A stretch of DNA of 64,000 bases, taken from contig NZ_CP022163.1 of NCBI RefSeq assembly GCF_002305855.1, forward strand, positions 5,208,292-5,272,291, given 5' to 3'. The DNA is from Melittangium boletus DSM 14713 (GTDB lineage: Bacteria; Myxococcota; Myxococcia; Myxococcales; Myxococcaceae). This document shows, in pieces, positions 38,870-47,879 of this stretch. Positions within the stretch are counted from its first letter, which is position 1; each line of letters starts with the position of its first letter. Made by a program: the position numbers and the translations under genes. Under the pieces are notes generated by a model. The model did no database searches and was not told the origin of the DNA. It saw only the letters and a program-made list of their open reading frames with translations.

Positions 38870-39390
38870 TCTGGAGAGGTTCAATCCGCCGGTTGCAAAG
38901 CGCTGGGGAGGAGCAGGAGCGGTTTTTGTTGGCCCTGCTTGTTGCACGGGGTCTCAGAATGTGCTGAGCGCAGACAGGAGTAGCGCAAGGTGGTGAGCGT
39001 CGGCGAAGGAAGGGCTCACTTTCTGGCGATACCAGGGGCGGAAGGGGGCTCATAGTGGGTGTGCCCTTCCCTGGCGCACCGCAGCACGGTCTGGCTGTAT
39101 GGCCATGGGAGCGGTTCTCCGCGCGGCAAGCGGCTCCAGCCTTGCGGCTCTTTGAACTCCAGATGGCTCTTTCCTCAATGGAAGGCTTCCTCGATGGACC
39201 ATCGTCCGGCGTATCCCCGCAAGACCTCCTCGGCCGTCTCTGTGGTGACGGTGGAGTGGAACACTGACATCGGCCGACTTCCTGGGCGGCGTTCAACCAC
39301 CACCACTTTGAGCGGGCGACCCGGGACGCTGTACCAATATGCCAACCCTTCGACGACGCGCACCTTGGTGGCACGTGGCTATGGCATTGC
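38870..39390 (-). pseudogene. Decayed DDE transposase fragment
   Basis: On the minus strand the frame reads RVVEGLAYWYSVPGRPLKVV, then FHSTVTTETAEEVL and YAGRWSIEEAFH, the C-terminal YxxRWxIExxF block of DDE transposases. A TGA follows in frame, after which GKSHLEFKEPQGWSR and CAREGHTHYEPP continue the homology. A second stop and a frame change come before TTLRYSCLRSA. The N-terminal half is absent: the fragment begins where the HEPN gene ends. The IS family cannot be fixed, and no terminal inverted repeats were found. It marks the edge of a transferred low-GC segment. Confidence 0.75.
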
Positions 39391-39960
39391 TTTAGAGTAT
39401 TGAAAGAGTACATCTGCTGCAAAGCTCAAGTACTCAGGACCTGGCGATATAGGGGAGTTGAGTGCGACGGTGTGGATGTGGCCATTACTCAGGAGGGCTG
39501 CGTCTGCTGCGGCGTTTATGTATTTTTGATCTGCTTGTCCATTGCGATGTATGAGGCAATTCCGACGTTCACGGACCTCGCTCGCTAGTTTTATTGAATT
39601 GTTAGGTACGTTGAATTTTTTTTCTGTGGCTTTTTGCAGCTGGCCTAACGTCCCTTCTCCTGGCTGGCCGATTGACTTGAGTTTTGATGATAGGAAGTGT
39701 TCGTATTTTGAAATTAAGAGCAATAAATAGTCGCTGCTCATCCGCTGAGTTGCGTGTGCATGCATTGCCTTGATTGCAAGCTTAAAAGATTCGTTGGCTA
39801 TAAAAGGGGGAACTCCATCGACTGGATCTACTCCCCGGTATTCGATTAGAACGTCAGCCTGACCAAGCTCGGATATTCTGACGAACTCAATAACGTTCCT
39901 GATCCGCCAGTAGTTCCTTAGTACTTCTAATAAATCTTGATGTAGATCGGAGTGTGTCAT
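39379..39960 (-). CDS. HEPN-like RNase, second gene of an AAA+/HEPN pair
   Basis: 193 mostly helical residues. The C-terminal half holds ERRNCLIHRNG, where R133 to H138 form the RX4H motif of HEPN ribonucleases, followed by a polar helix as in RiboL-PSP/MAE_28990-type HEPN proteins. HEPN nucleases cut RNA and act in abortive infection, toxin-antitoxin and CRISPR effectors. Base composition is near 45-50% GC, far below the neighbours. Its ATG overlaps the stop of the AAA+ gene (ATGA), so the two work together. It ends inside the edge of a broken transposase. Nuclease activity is predicted from one motif. Confidence 0.75.
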   Translation of the reverse strand: MTHSDLHQDLLEVLRNYWRIRNVIEFVRISELGQADVLIEYRGVDPVDGVPPFIANESFKLAIKAMHAHATQRMSSDYLLLLISKYEHFLSSKLKSIGQPGEGTLGQLQKATEKKFNVPNNSIKLASEVRERRNCLIHRNGQADQKYINAAADAALLSNGHIHTVALNSPISPGPEYLSFAADVLFQYSKAMP

Positions 39961-41105
39961 CGAGTTTCACGAATAAGGCGGACGTAACCCCGCATTAGCG
40001 GATTGCTGAAACGATAGAGGCCATTCTGTTCTTTGGTTAAGATCGCTCTCCTGTCTGCGGTAATTAATTTCTTCAGTGCCGCGCCTACGGCTTGCGTCGT
40101 CACGGGTTCATCGTTTTCTTTTGACGCAATCAAGTTGACCTTTTGAGTTATTGCTGCTGTCGGCGAGACGCGTGCGTTGCCTTCCGATACTGCCCAAACA
40201 ATTCTCCTGTATATTTCTGATTCTCTGACAGATGGGATTGCTGCTTCGTAGGTCGAGCTGAGTTCGGCATCACAATCTCGGGCCGCTATTTTGATTCCGA
40301 GTTCAAAGTCAGCTACTTCCACTCGTTGGGACCCTCGTTTGAGCGCCTGCTCGGCAGTGCTGACGGCGATTAGATGGACGTAGTATGGAAGCTTGTCCGA
40401 AACTTCGACAAGGCGCTTTTTTACGATGCCGTCGAATTGTAGGCCTAGGACGAGTTCTCCATGTGCAATGATTTTTGACAATTCGCTCTCGGACATTCGT
40501 TCCAAGGCTATTTGTCGAAAATTTCTGACGTTTGAGGTGTGTCCCCGAAGGATTTCGTCTGCTGTCTCAGCAACCCCGATGAGTACGAGTTTGACGTCTG
40601 GTCTGTTTGTGGAGAGGTTCTTGCAGAGTTCGGCTAGTCTGGAAATGGTGTCTTGATCTTGAATTCTGTCGATTTCATCGACGACGATCAAGATGGGACC
40701 TACGGGAAGCAGTGCTCGGAAATCGTCTGCCGAGAAGTTTGATGCGCTTAGATCGAGATTTATACCTCCAGCTCTGATGTTTTGAGTTTTGGCGTCAAAT
40801 ATAAAGCGGTTGGGATCTTTTTCTGCGAACTTCAGAAGAACCGACCTGCAAAGGGCGGTAAATGAGAAGCTTTTCTCGCAAAAGACCTTGATCGGGTTTT
40901 TTTTGGAGGTTGCCACATTGGCAAGAGATGTTTTTCCTGCCCCTCGTTCGCCAAAAATGACGACATGAAGGCCTGGTGCGACAATCGCGCTTTCGACGCG
41001 CTCACGTTCAACTTCTCTGCCTTGGAAATCATCAGGATTGTCTATGGGTGCATGAGGACGGAACGCTATGTGCAACTTCTCTTGAATTTCAGGTGTAAGG
41101 GGCAT
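39957..41105 (-). CDS. AAA+ (Orc/Cdc6- or STAND-like) ATPase, first gene of an AAA+/HEPN pair
   Basis: 382 residues. DDFQGREVERERVESAI leads to Walker A FGERGAGKTSLA (residues 51-62) and Walker B ILIVVDEIDRI (139-149). Sensor-1-like KLVLIGVAET follows, then an arginine-rich ERMSESELSKII and a winged-helix-like C-terminus. This is the AAA_16/AAA_22 class used as regulators in Orc1/Cdc6 and in many defence systems. Codon use is strikingly AT-rich for this genome, pointing to recent transfer. No strong ribosome site is visible before ATG 41105. The direct partner is the HEPN gene downstream. Confidence 0.85.
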   Translation of the reverse strand: MPLTPEIQEKLHIAFRPHAPIDNPDDFQGREVERERVESAIVAPGLHVVIFGERGAGKTSLANVATSKKNPIKVFCEKSFSFTALCRSVLLKFAEKDPNRFIFDAKTQNIRAGGINLDLSASNFSADDFRALLPVGPILIVVDEIDRIQDQDTISRLAELCKNLSTNRPDVKLVLIGVAETADEILRGHTSNVRNFRQIALERMSESELSKIIAHGELVLGLQFDGIVKKRLVEVSDKLPYYVHLIAVSTAEQALKRGSQRVEVADFELGIKIAARDCDAELSSTYEAAIPSVRESEIYRRIVWAVSEGNARVSPTAAITQKVNLIASKENDEPVTTQAVGAALKKLITADRRAILTKEQNGLYRFSNPLMRGYVRLIRETR

Positions 41106-41175
41106 TGGTTTTTTTTCTTAGACAGAAGTTAAAATAGGTTCATGCCCGCATCGGTGCTTGCCGGGTGTCCAGACG

Positions 41176-43299
41176 TCAGCTCCAGTCGGAGTGGACGAAG
41201 CCGGCGTCGGGCCGGTCCCGGCGCTGGTAGGTGTGGGCGCCGAAGGCATCGCGCTGGGCCTGGGTGAGGTTCTGCGGCAGCTCGGCGCTGCGGTAGCTGT
41301 CGAAGTAGGCGAGGCTGGCGCTGAACACGGGGGTGGGGATGCCCAGCCGCGTGGCCACTCCCACCGTCTTGCGCCACGCGGGCGCCATCTTCTCCAGCAC
41401 CGGGGCCACGTTGTCCGCGAGCATCAGGTTGCTCAGCTCCGGCTGCTGGGTGAAGGCCTCGCGCAGCGGGGTGAGCAGTTTCGCGCGGATGATGCAGCCG
41501 GCCCGCCAGATGCGCGCCATCTCCGCGAGCGACACGTTCCACTTGTACTCGCGCGACGCGGCCTGGATGAGCCGCAGGCCCTGGGCGTACGTGGCCACCC
41601 GGGCCGCGTACAGCGCGTCATGCACCCACGCCGCCAGGTTCGCCCGCTCGTCCGCGGACAGCGACTCTCCCGTGGGCCCGGGGAGGACGCGGCTGGCCGC
41701 CACGCGCTCGTCCTTGAGCGAGGACAGGTTGCGCGCGTCCAGGGCTCCGGCGATGGACGGCACGGACACGCCCAGGTCGAGCGCCACCTGCACCGTCCAC
41801 TTGCCCGTGCCCTTCTGTCCCGCCTTGTCGAGCACCTGCTCCACCAGCGGCTTGCCCGTCTCCGGGTCCTTCTTGCGCAACACCTGGAGGGTGGTCTCCA
41901 GCAGGAAGGACTCGGCGATGCCCTGGTTCCACTGGGTGAAGAGGTCCGCGAGCGCGTCCGTCGACAGCCCGAGTCCACGGCGCAGCAAGTCATACGTCTC
42001 CGCGAGCAGCTGCATGTCCGCGTACTCGATGCCGTTGTGCACCATCTTCACGAAGTGGCCCGCGCCATCCGGGCCCACGTGGGTGACGCAGGGCGAGCCC
42101 TCGCTCCGGGCGGCGATGGCCTCGAGCACCGGCCGCACCAGCGCGTAGGCCTCGGCGGGGCCGCCGGGCATGAGGGACGGACCGTGGCGCGCGCCTTCTT
42201 CTCCGCCCGACACGCCCACGCCCAGGAAGTGCAGTCCCTTCTGCGTCCACGCCGCCTCGCGCCGCCGGGTGTCCTGGAACCAGGAGTTGCCGCCATCGAG
42301 CACGATGTCCCCGGGCTGGAGCAGGGGCTCGAGCCGCCCCATCACCGAGTCCACGGGCGCTCCCGCCGTCACCATCATCAGGATGCGGCGCGGGCGCTCC
42401 AGCGAGGCCACGAAGTCCTCCAGCGCGGCGTGGCCCTGGAGGCTCGCGGGGGCGCCCTTCGCGCGCACGTCGTCGAAGCGCTTGGGCTCGATGTCCCAGA
42501 CGGAGACCCGGAAGCCCCGGTCCGCCACGTTGAGCGCGAGGCTCTGCCCCATCACCCCCATGCCCAGTACGCCGAACTGCGCCAGCTCCCCACTGCTCCG
42601 CGCCGTGCTCATGGCACCTCCTCCCTTGACGTCGTCCTGGCCAGCCGCGGCCGTGTCCATCATCCACTGCGCCTGGGTGACCCGGGCCGCGGGGAAATCC
42701 TCTCCCGCGCGAAACCGCGCCACGATGTCCCGCTTGCCCGCGCCGTTGACCAGGCCCAGCACCTTCCGGGCCGACTGGAGCACCGGCAGCGTCAGCGTCA
42801 TCCGCCACGGGGGCGGCTTGGGGCCCACCACCGCCAGCACCCGCCGCTGCCGCTCCTCGAGCGCGGCGTGGCCCGGGAAGAGCGACGCCGTGTGGCCGTC
42901 CTCGCCCATGCCCATCACCACCACGTCCAGCACCTCGGGCAACAGCGCCTCGTAGTCGCGCGCCGCCTGGTCGCGGTCCGCGCGCTCGCCCTGCATCCGG
43001 AAGACCTGGTGGGGTTGGATGCCCAGGGGCTTGAGGAGCGTCTGCTCCGCCAGCAGGTAGTTGCTGTCCGGGTGGTCGGGCGGCACGAAGCGCTCGTCCA
43101 CGAAGTAGAAGTCCACCAGCGCCCACGGCACGTCCTGCTTCACCAACTCCCGGTACACCTGGCCCGTCGTGCTCCCACCCGAGAGGGCGAGGCTGACGCG
43201 CTGACCTCCCGCCATGGCCTCGCGCAGGGCGTCCGCCACCCACCTGGCACCCTCGGGGCCCAGCGCCTCCTTGTTCATCACCCGTGGCGTGGCGCTCAT
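41176..43299 (-). CDS. pgl-gnd: Fused 6-phosphogluconolactonase / 6-phosphogluconate dehydrogenase (decarboxylating)
   Basis: One 707-residue frame. Residues 1-225 are 6-phosphogluconolactonase: [49 protein letters not shown]. Residues about 235-707 are 6-phosphogluconate dehydrogenase: [21 protein letters not shown] (in part), [36 protein letters not shown] and [12 protein letters not shown]. The pair turns 6-phosphogluconolactone into ribulose 5-phosphate and NADPH. No stop separates them. Yet at the junction GGGAGGAGG lies four bases before an in-frame ATG at 42612, so Gnd may also be made alone. The ATG at 43299 overlaps the zwf stop as ATGA. Both halves keep their motifs. Confidence 0.93.
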   Translation of the reverse strand: MSATPRVMNKEALGPEGARWVADALREAMAGGQRVSLALSGGSTTGQVYRELVKQDVPWALVDFYFVDERFVPPDHPDSNYLLAEQTLLKPLGIQPHQVFRMQGERADRDQAARDYEALLPEVLDVVVMGMGEDGHTASLFPGHAALEERQRRVLAVVGPKPPPWRMTLTLPVLQSARKVLGLVNGAGKRDIVARFRAGEDFPAARVTQAQWMMDTAAAGQDDVKGGGAMSTARSSGELAQFGVLGMGVMGQSLALNVADRGFRVSVWDIEPKRFDDVRAKGAPASLQGHAALEDFVASLERPRRILMMVTAGAPVDSVMGRLEPLLQPGDIVLDGGNSWFQDTRRREAAWTQKGLHFLGVGVSGGEEGARHGPSLMPGGPAEAYALVRPVLEAIAARSEGSPCVTHVGPDGAGHFVKMVHNGIEYADMQLLAETYDLLRRGLGLSTDALADLFTQWNQGIAESFLLETTLQVLRKKDPETGKPLVEQVLDKAGQKGTGKWTVQVALDLGVSVPSIAGALDARNLSSLKDERVAASRVLPGPTGESLSADERANLAAWVHDALYAARVATYAQGLRLIQAASREYKWNVSLAEMARIWRAGCIIRAKLLTPLREAFTQQPELSNLMLADNVAPVLEKMAPAWRKTVGVATRLGIPTPVFSASLAYFDSYRSAELPQNLTQAQRDAFGAHTYQRRDRPDAGFVHSDWS
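42612..42625 (-). promoter_or_regulatory. Internal Shine-Dalgarno and start inside pgl-gnd
   Basis: On the minus strand GGGAGGAGG (42617-42625) precedes ATG 42612 by four bases, at codon 230, exactly where the dehydrogenase begins. It looks like the original gnd ribosome site retained after loss of the pgl stop. Confidence 0.6.
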
Positions 43300-44840
43300 C
43301 CCTTCAGCTCCATCCAGCGCCGGCCGTCACGCGACAGCAAGTCCTTGGCGGCCTCCGGGCCCTCGCTCCCGGGCGCGTACGTGGGCAGGTCGCCTCCCTG
43401 GCCCGAGTCAAGCGCCTCGATGATGGGCGTCACCCATGCCCACGCCTGCTCCACGCTGTCCTGACGGGCGAAGAGCGTGGGATTGCCGCGCATGGCATCG
43501 AGCATCAACCGCTCGTAGGCCTCGGGCACCGGCTTGTCGAAGCTCTTGGCGTAGTCGAAGTCCATGGTGACGCCCGCGATGTTGATGTCCTCGCCGGGCA
43601 CCTTGGATTCGAAGCTCAACGCGATGCCCTCGCGCGGCTGGATGCGCAGCGTGAGGACGTTGGGCTGCAAGCGCTGGCAGGTGTCGCTGGTGTTGAAGAG
43701 GCAGTGCGGCACGGCCTTGAAGTGGATGGACACCTGCGTCACGCGCTTGCCCATGTTCTTGCCCGCGCGCACGTAGAAGGGCACGCCTTGCCAGCGCCAC
43801 GTGTCGATGTATGTCTTGAGCGCCACGTAGGTGGGCACCCGCGAGTCCTTCGCCACGCCCTCCTCGTCCCGGTAGCCCTGGTATTGCCCCTGCACCACGG
43901 AGCTGAACACCTCGTCGCCCTCCAGGGGACGCAGCGCGCGGAACACCTTGTTCTTCTCGTCGCGGATGTCCTCCGCCGCGAAGGAGATGGGCGGCTCCAT
44001 GGCGCACATGGCGAGCACCTGCAACAGGTGGTTCTGCACCATGTCCCGGATGACGCCCGTCTCGTCATAGAAGCGTCCGCGTCCCTCCACGCCCACCTTC
44101 TCCGCCGCGGTGATTTCCACGTGGTCGATGTGCTGGCGGTTCCACAGCGGTTCGAAGATGGCGTTGGCGAAGCGGAAGACGAGGATGTTCTGCACCGTCT
44201 CCTTGCCCAGGTAGTGGTCGATGCGGAAGATCTGCTTCTCGTCCAGGACCGAGGCCAGGGCGCGGTTGAGCTCCTTGGCGGTCTTCAAATCCCGGCCGAA
44301 GGGCTTCTCCACCACGAGCCGGCGCCAGGGCTTCTTCTCGTTGGCGCTCTCGCGGTAGAGCAGCCCGGCGCCCGCGAGCCCATCGAGCAGCGAGGGGAAC
44401 GTGGAGGCGGGCGTCGCCAGATAATAGAGCTGGTTGCCCTGGGTTCCATAGCGCTTCGCCATGTCATCCAGGTGATCGCTCAGCCGCTTGAAGGACTCGG
44501 GGTCGTCATAGGCGCCCGACAGCATTTCCAGCCGGGAGGACAGCTTCTGCCAGACGGACTCGTCCAGAGGTTTGGTACGAGCATATTTCTCCAGTCCTTC
44601 TTTCACTTGGGCGCGCAACTTCTCCACGTTGTGCTTGGAGCGGCTGAAGGCGACGATGGCGAACTGGTCGGGCAGCGAGCCCTGGCGGGCCAGCTCGAAG
44701 AGCGCCGGAAAGAGTTTGCGCTGCGCCAGGTCCCCCGTGGCGCCGAAGAGGACCATGATGCAGGGGTCGGGTCTGCCCGCGCGCAGCAGCGGCTCTCCCT
44801 CTCGGAGTTGGGTCTCGATTTGCAGTCCCTTGTCTTCCAT
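43296..44840 (-). CDS. zwf: Glucose-6-phosphate 1-dehydrogenase
   Basis: 514 residues. [19 protein letters not shown] is the dinucleotide-binding segment; [10 protein letters not shown] and [16 protein letters not shown] carry the substrate-binding residues. [17 protein letters not shown] and [17 protein letters not shown] complete the family pattern. It oxidises glucose 6-phosphate to 6-phosphogluconolactone with NADP. ATG 44840 is chosen because CAGGAGG lies five bases upstream; the frame is open 23 codons further, but that part does not fit the family. It heads a zwf, pgl-gnd operon with ATGA overlap, so the whole oxidative pentose phosphate branch is cotranslated. Confidence 0.97.
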   Translation of the reverse strand: MEDKGLQIETQLREGEPLLRAGRPDPCIMVLFGATGDLAQRKLFPALFELARQGSLPDQFAIVAFSRSKHNVEKLRAQVKEGLEKYARTKPLDESVWQKLSSRLEMLSGAYDDPESFKRLSDHLDDMAKRYGTQGNQLYYLATPASTFPSLLDGLAGAGLLYRESANEKKPWRRLVVEKPFGRDLKTAKELNRALASVLDEKQIFRIDHYLGKETVQNILVFRFANAIFEPLWNRQHIDHVEITAAEKVGVEGRGRFYDETGVIRDMVQNHLLQVLAMCAMEPPISFAAEDIRDEKNKVFRALRPLEGDEVFSSVVQGQYQGYRDEEGVAKDSRVPTYVALKTYIDTWRWQGVPFYVRAGKNMGKRVTQVSIHFKAVPHCLFNTSDTCQRLQPNVLTLRIQPREGIALSFESKVPGEDINIAGVTMDFDYAKSFDKPVPEAYERLMLDAMRGNPTLFARQDSVEQAWAWVTPIIEALDSGQGGDLPTYAPGSEGPEAAKDLLSRDGRRWMELKG

Positions 44841-45037
44841 GTCGCCCTCCTGGACGGCGGATGTGGGGTGGGGGAATAGATGCGCTCGTCCCCGCGCCGT
44901 CGCGGCCATAACGCGGGGGAGGCCCGAGGCGCCAGAACCATGTCATCGCGCACTGTGGTATGCGGGATGCGCAATCGTTCGCCGGATGACGTGTGGTCCA
45001 TCCTGGAGAAGAGGGTCTCCTCCGGTCGGAGTTCGAC

Positions 45038-45379
45038 ATGTCCGAAGCCGTGCTGGCTCAGCGGGTGCTGCAGACCATTCTCGAGCGTGGCGGGTATTGG
45101 ACGGGTTCTCGCATCCGGGTGGTGCGTGGATGGGTGGCGGAGACGGACTCGGTGTGTCCCGAGCGCCTGTCGTCGCACTTCGCGGCCCAGGCGCGGGGCA
45201 CCCGGGCGGAAGGGGCCCGGCTCGCGCTCAATCTCATCCATGTGGAGGCGCGGTGCCGCGCGTGTGGCCGCACCTACGCGCCCGTGCATTCCTTGTTGCG
45301 CTGCCCGGTCTGTGGCAGCGGCAATGGAGAGCAGCTTGGACAGACGGGGCTGTCCGTCACCTCCGTCGAGGTCTATTAG
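45038..45379 (+). CDS. HypA-like zinc protein lacking the nickel-binding N-terminal His
   Basis: 113 residues, the usual length of HypA/HybF. The C-terminal half has the zinc site CRACGRTYAP and CPVCGSG and the RGTRAEGARLALNLI strand typical of HypA. The N-terminus reads MSEAVLAQRVLQTIL, whereas HypA proteins begin MHE and use that His2 to bind nickel for hydrogenase or urease maturation. Here position 2 is Ser. GGAG lies six bases before ATG 45038, so this start is well supported; an upstream in-frame start at 44993 would not restore the motif. No hydrogenase or other hyp gene is in the window. Confidence 0.72.
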   Translation: MSEAVLAQRVLQTILERGGYWTGSRIRVVRGWVAETDSVCPERLSSHFAAQARGTRAEGARLALNLIHVEARCRACGRTYAPVHSLLRCPVCGSGNGEQLGQTGLSVTSVEVY

Positions 45380-45385
45380 GCGGGC

Positions 45386-46993
45386 TCACAACCCGAGCGC
45401 GTGCAGTCCGTCGCAGCGTTTCGCGTCCAGATGCGGACCGGTCTCGATCGTCGTGTCGAGCACGAGCGCGGGCTGCTCCCCCGGAGTATAGGCGGGCCAT
45501 GGCGTGGCGCCCGTGCCGTTGGGGTCTCCCTTCGTGGCGAAGCGCGTCCAGTAGCCGATGATGCTCGAGGACAGCGCCCGCTCCGCGTCGGAGTCCAGGG
45601 CGAAGCGGCCCTTGTACAGGCCGAAGACGAAGGGCAGCTCGGCGGAGTGGTACGAGCCCAGCCCGAGGAACCGGCCGAAGAAACTGCCAAACGCGTTCTT
45701 GGGCGCGTAGGTGAAGGCATAGGCGTGCACGGATTGGCCCTGCTCGCTCAGCACCCGCGCGAGGCGGCGGGCCGGGCATCCGAAGATGGCGTCGCCCAGG
45801 AGCTGGTTGAACGCCGCCTTCGGCGAGGCGAAGTCCTCCAGCGGATAGAGCCGCAGCAGCGCCTCGGCATGCTCGGGCACGCGCGTGCGCACCGCCTGCT
45901 CGTACTGCTCCGGGTTCTTGATCTTCGCCCGGAGCGTGAAGAGGGTGCCCTCGTCCCTGTTGCTGCCGAGCAGCACCGGCACCCGGTGGTACTGGCCCTC
46001 GGCGAGGAGCTGGGCGGGCGCCTGGGGAATCACCGCGCCATCCACCACCGGAACGAAGGCCACGTGGGGCCGGAGCAGATCGAGCGCGACGCCACTCACG
46101 GCGAGGAGCTGCTCGGGTGTCCGGGTGCGCAGGCACGCGGCGATGTCCCCCTCGGTGCAGCCGGCTTCCCGGGCGAAGCGGATGCCGCGCTCCTCGGCGC
46201 TGTCCTCCCTGTCGGGCGTGCCCGGGTCATGCAGGGGCGTGGAGCCCAGGTAGCAGGTGCCGCTCTCGGCGATGAGCCGGTGGAAGAGGCCCTTGGCGGC
46301 CGGTGAGAGCATCTGCAGGCAGCCGGAGATGGCGCCCGCGGATTCGCCGAAGAGGGTGACGTTGGAGGCATCCCCTCCGAAGCGGGCGGCGTTGTCACGC
46401 ACCCACTCGAGCGCGAGCCGCTGATCCATGAGGCCGTAGTTGCCCGAGCTCTGGGTGGACGTCTCGGCGCTGAGCGCGGGGTGCCCGAGGAAGCCCAGCG
46501 CGCCGAGCCGGTAGTTCATGCTCACCACCACCACGCCCGCCTGGGCCAGTGCGTAGCCGTCATACAGCTCCTGGCTGGAGGCGCCCATGGTGAAGCCACC
46601 GCCGTGGATGTAGACCATGACCGGCAGGGGAGCCTGGGGCTGGAGCGAGGGCGTCCACACGTTGAGGGACAAGCAGTCCTCGCTCGTGTCCTCCAGCGGC
46701 TCGTTGTCCTGGAAGTCCACCTGGGGGCACATGGCGCCGAAGTGGGTGGCGTCGCGGGGCGCGCTCCAGGGCTCGGCGGGCTCCGGGGCGCGCCAGCGGC
46801 GGGCGCCAGTGGGGGGCGCGGCGTAGGGGATGCCGAGGAAGGCGACACTGCCGTCCTCGTACGCGAGGCCCTGGACGGGGCCCGCCGAAGTGGAGACCAC
46901 GGGGGCGGATCCCCTGGCCGGGGTGGGCCCCGTGTGGGCGCAGTGGGTCAGCAGCAGGGGAAGGGTCAGGGTCGCCAGGACGGACAGTCGCAT
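45386..46993 (-). CDS. Type B carboxylesterase, lipoprotein
   Basis: 535 residues. The signal LATLTLPLLLTHCAH has a lipobox Cys, placing it on a membrane surface. The body is a carboxylesterase/cholinesterase fold: FLGIPYAAPPTGARRW, EDCLSLNVWTP, YIHGGGFTMG (oxyanion hole), FGESAGAISGCL (nucleophile Ser near residue 220) and a late YHSAELPFVFG with the catalytic His. It hydrolyses carboxylic esters; substrate unknown. It is separated from the HypA-like gene by six bases in convergent orientation and diverges from the coiled-coil protein gene. Confidence 0.92.
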   Translation of the reverse strand: MRLSVLATLTLPLLLTHCAHTGPTPARGSAPVVSTSAGPVQGLAYEDGSVAFLGIPYAAPPTGARRWRAPEPAEPWSAPRDATHFGAMCPQVDFQDNEPLEDTSEDCLSLNVWTPSLQPQAPLPVMVYIHGGGFTMGASSQELYDGYALAQAGVVVVSMNYRLGALGFLGHPALSAETSTQSSGNYGLMDQRLALEWVRDNAARFGGDASNVTLFGESAGAISGCLQMLSPAAKGLFHRLIAESGTCYLGSTPLHDPGTPDREDSAEERGIRFAREAGCTEGDIAACLRTRTPEQLLAVSGVALDLLRPHVAFVPVVDGAVIPQAPAQLLAEGQYHRVPVLLGSNRDEGTLFTLRAKIKNPEQYEQAVRTRVPEHAEALLRLYPLEDFASPKAAFNQLLGDAIFGCPARRLARVLSEQGQSVHAYAFTYAPKNAFGSFFGRFLGLGSYHSAELPFVFGLYKGRFALDSDAERALSSSIIGYWTRFATKGDPNGTGATPWPAYTPGEQPALVLDTTIETGPHLDAKRCDGLHALGL

Positions 46994-47084
46994 GGTCGCC
47001 CTTTAACTTATTGGACGTCCGGTTGTTGGGGCGGGTATGCGGGCGCGTCGAATACGGGACGCGCTCGCCCGTCTGGAAGGAACT

Positions 47085-47879
47085 ATGAACCGGTTTCTTG
47101 GCCCTGCTTCCCTTGGTGTTTCCCTCCTGGCGCTCGGTGTGGCCCTCTGGGGCCCCAGCGGGGAGCCCGCGGTACAGTCCCCGCCTCCCTCCCCGCCCGC
47201 CCAGGCGGCCGTGTCGCCGGAGCTGGAGGACCTGGTGGATGAGCTGGAAGGGCGCATCAAAATGCTCGAGGACAACGCGCTGAGCCTGTCCAGGCGGATG
47301 ATGTTGCTCGAACAGCGCCCGGGTGGCGCCGCGGGAGGCGCGGCCGCTCCGGCGGCGCTGGCCTCGGAGGTGGAGCAGCTGCGCGCGGAGGTGCGAGGCC
47401 TGAGCACGGGCCAGACGCTGCACTCCGAGGGCGGGCGGCAGTACTTCAAGGAGATGCTGGTCTCGGTGCAGGACGAGATGCGCACCGAGCAGCGCGAGCA
47501 GCGGCAGCAGCGCGTCCTGCAGGATCAGACGCAGCTGCAGGCGCAGCGGACCGAGCGCCTGCGCCGCTTCGCTTCCGATGCGCGGTTGAGCTCCAGCCAG
47601 GAGCGGGACGTGACGCGCCGCCTGGACGACGAGAACGCCAAGCGGCAGGCGCTCTTCGACTCGATGCAGGCCGGAGACAAGTCCTTCCGGGACGTGCGGC
47701 AGGAGATGCGCCAGCTGCGCGAGCAGACGGACACCGAGGTGAAGGCGCTCCTCGACGAGTCGCAGCGGACCCAATACGACGAGATGCGGCGCGAGGAGTG
47801 GCAGCGGGGCCGCCCCCGTGAGTGGCAGCAGGGCCAGGGCCAGGGCCAGCAAGGGGGCCGGCGGAGCCGGGGCGGGTGA
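47085..47879 (+). CDS. Membrane-anchored coiled-coil protein
   Basis: 264 residues. An N-terminal helix (LGPASLGVSLLALGVALW) anchors a Pro-rich linker. A leucine-zipper-like coil (LEDLVDELEGRIKMLEDNA) comes next, and then a long helical region rich in Gln, Arg and Glu (residues 120-240), ending in a Gly/Gln-rich tail. The repeated RQALFDSM and LLDESQRTQYDEMR resemble the LTxxQ-type helices of Spy/CpxP periplasmic proteins, suggesting a periplasmic scaffold or stress sensor. GGAAGG lies upstream of ATG 47085. The stop shares the palindrome TGATCA with the stop of the convergent hydrolase gene. Confidence 0.72.
   Translation: MNRFLGPASLGVSLLALGVALWGPSGEPAVQSPPPSPPAQAAVSPELEDLVDELEGRIKMLEDNALSLSRRMMLLEQRPGGAAGGAAAPAALASEVEQLRAEVRGLSTGQTLHSEGGRQYFKEMLVSVQDEMRTEQREQRQQRVLQDQTQLQAQRTERLRRFASDARLSSSQERDVTRRLDDENAKRQALFDSMQAGDKSFRDVRQEMRQLREQTDTEVKALLDESQRTQYDEMRREEWQRGRPREWQQGQGQGQQGGRRSRGG

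Noticed and set aside
38850..39422. 190-codon minus-strand frame over the transposase remnant
   Set aside because: It is out of frame with the recognisable transposase segments and has no domain; the region is better read as a decayed element.
41158..43464. Long plus-strand frame opposite pgl-gnd
   Set aside because: It is the antisense shadow of a well-conserved enzyme gene, with His/Arg-rich low-complexity translation.
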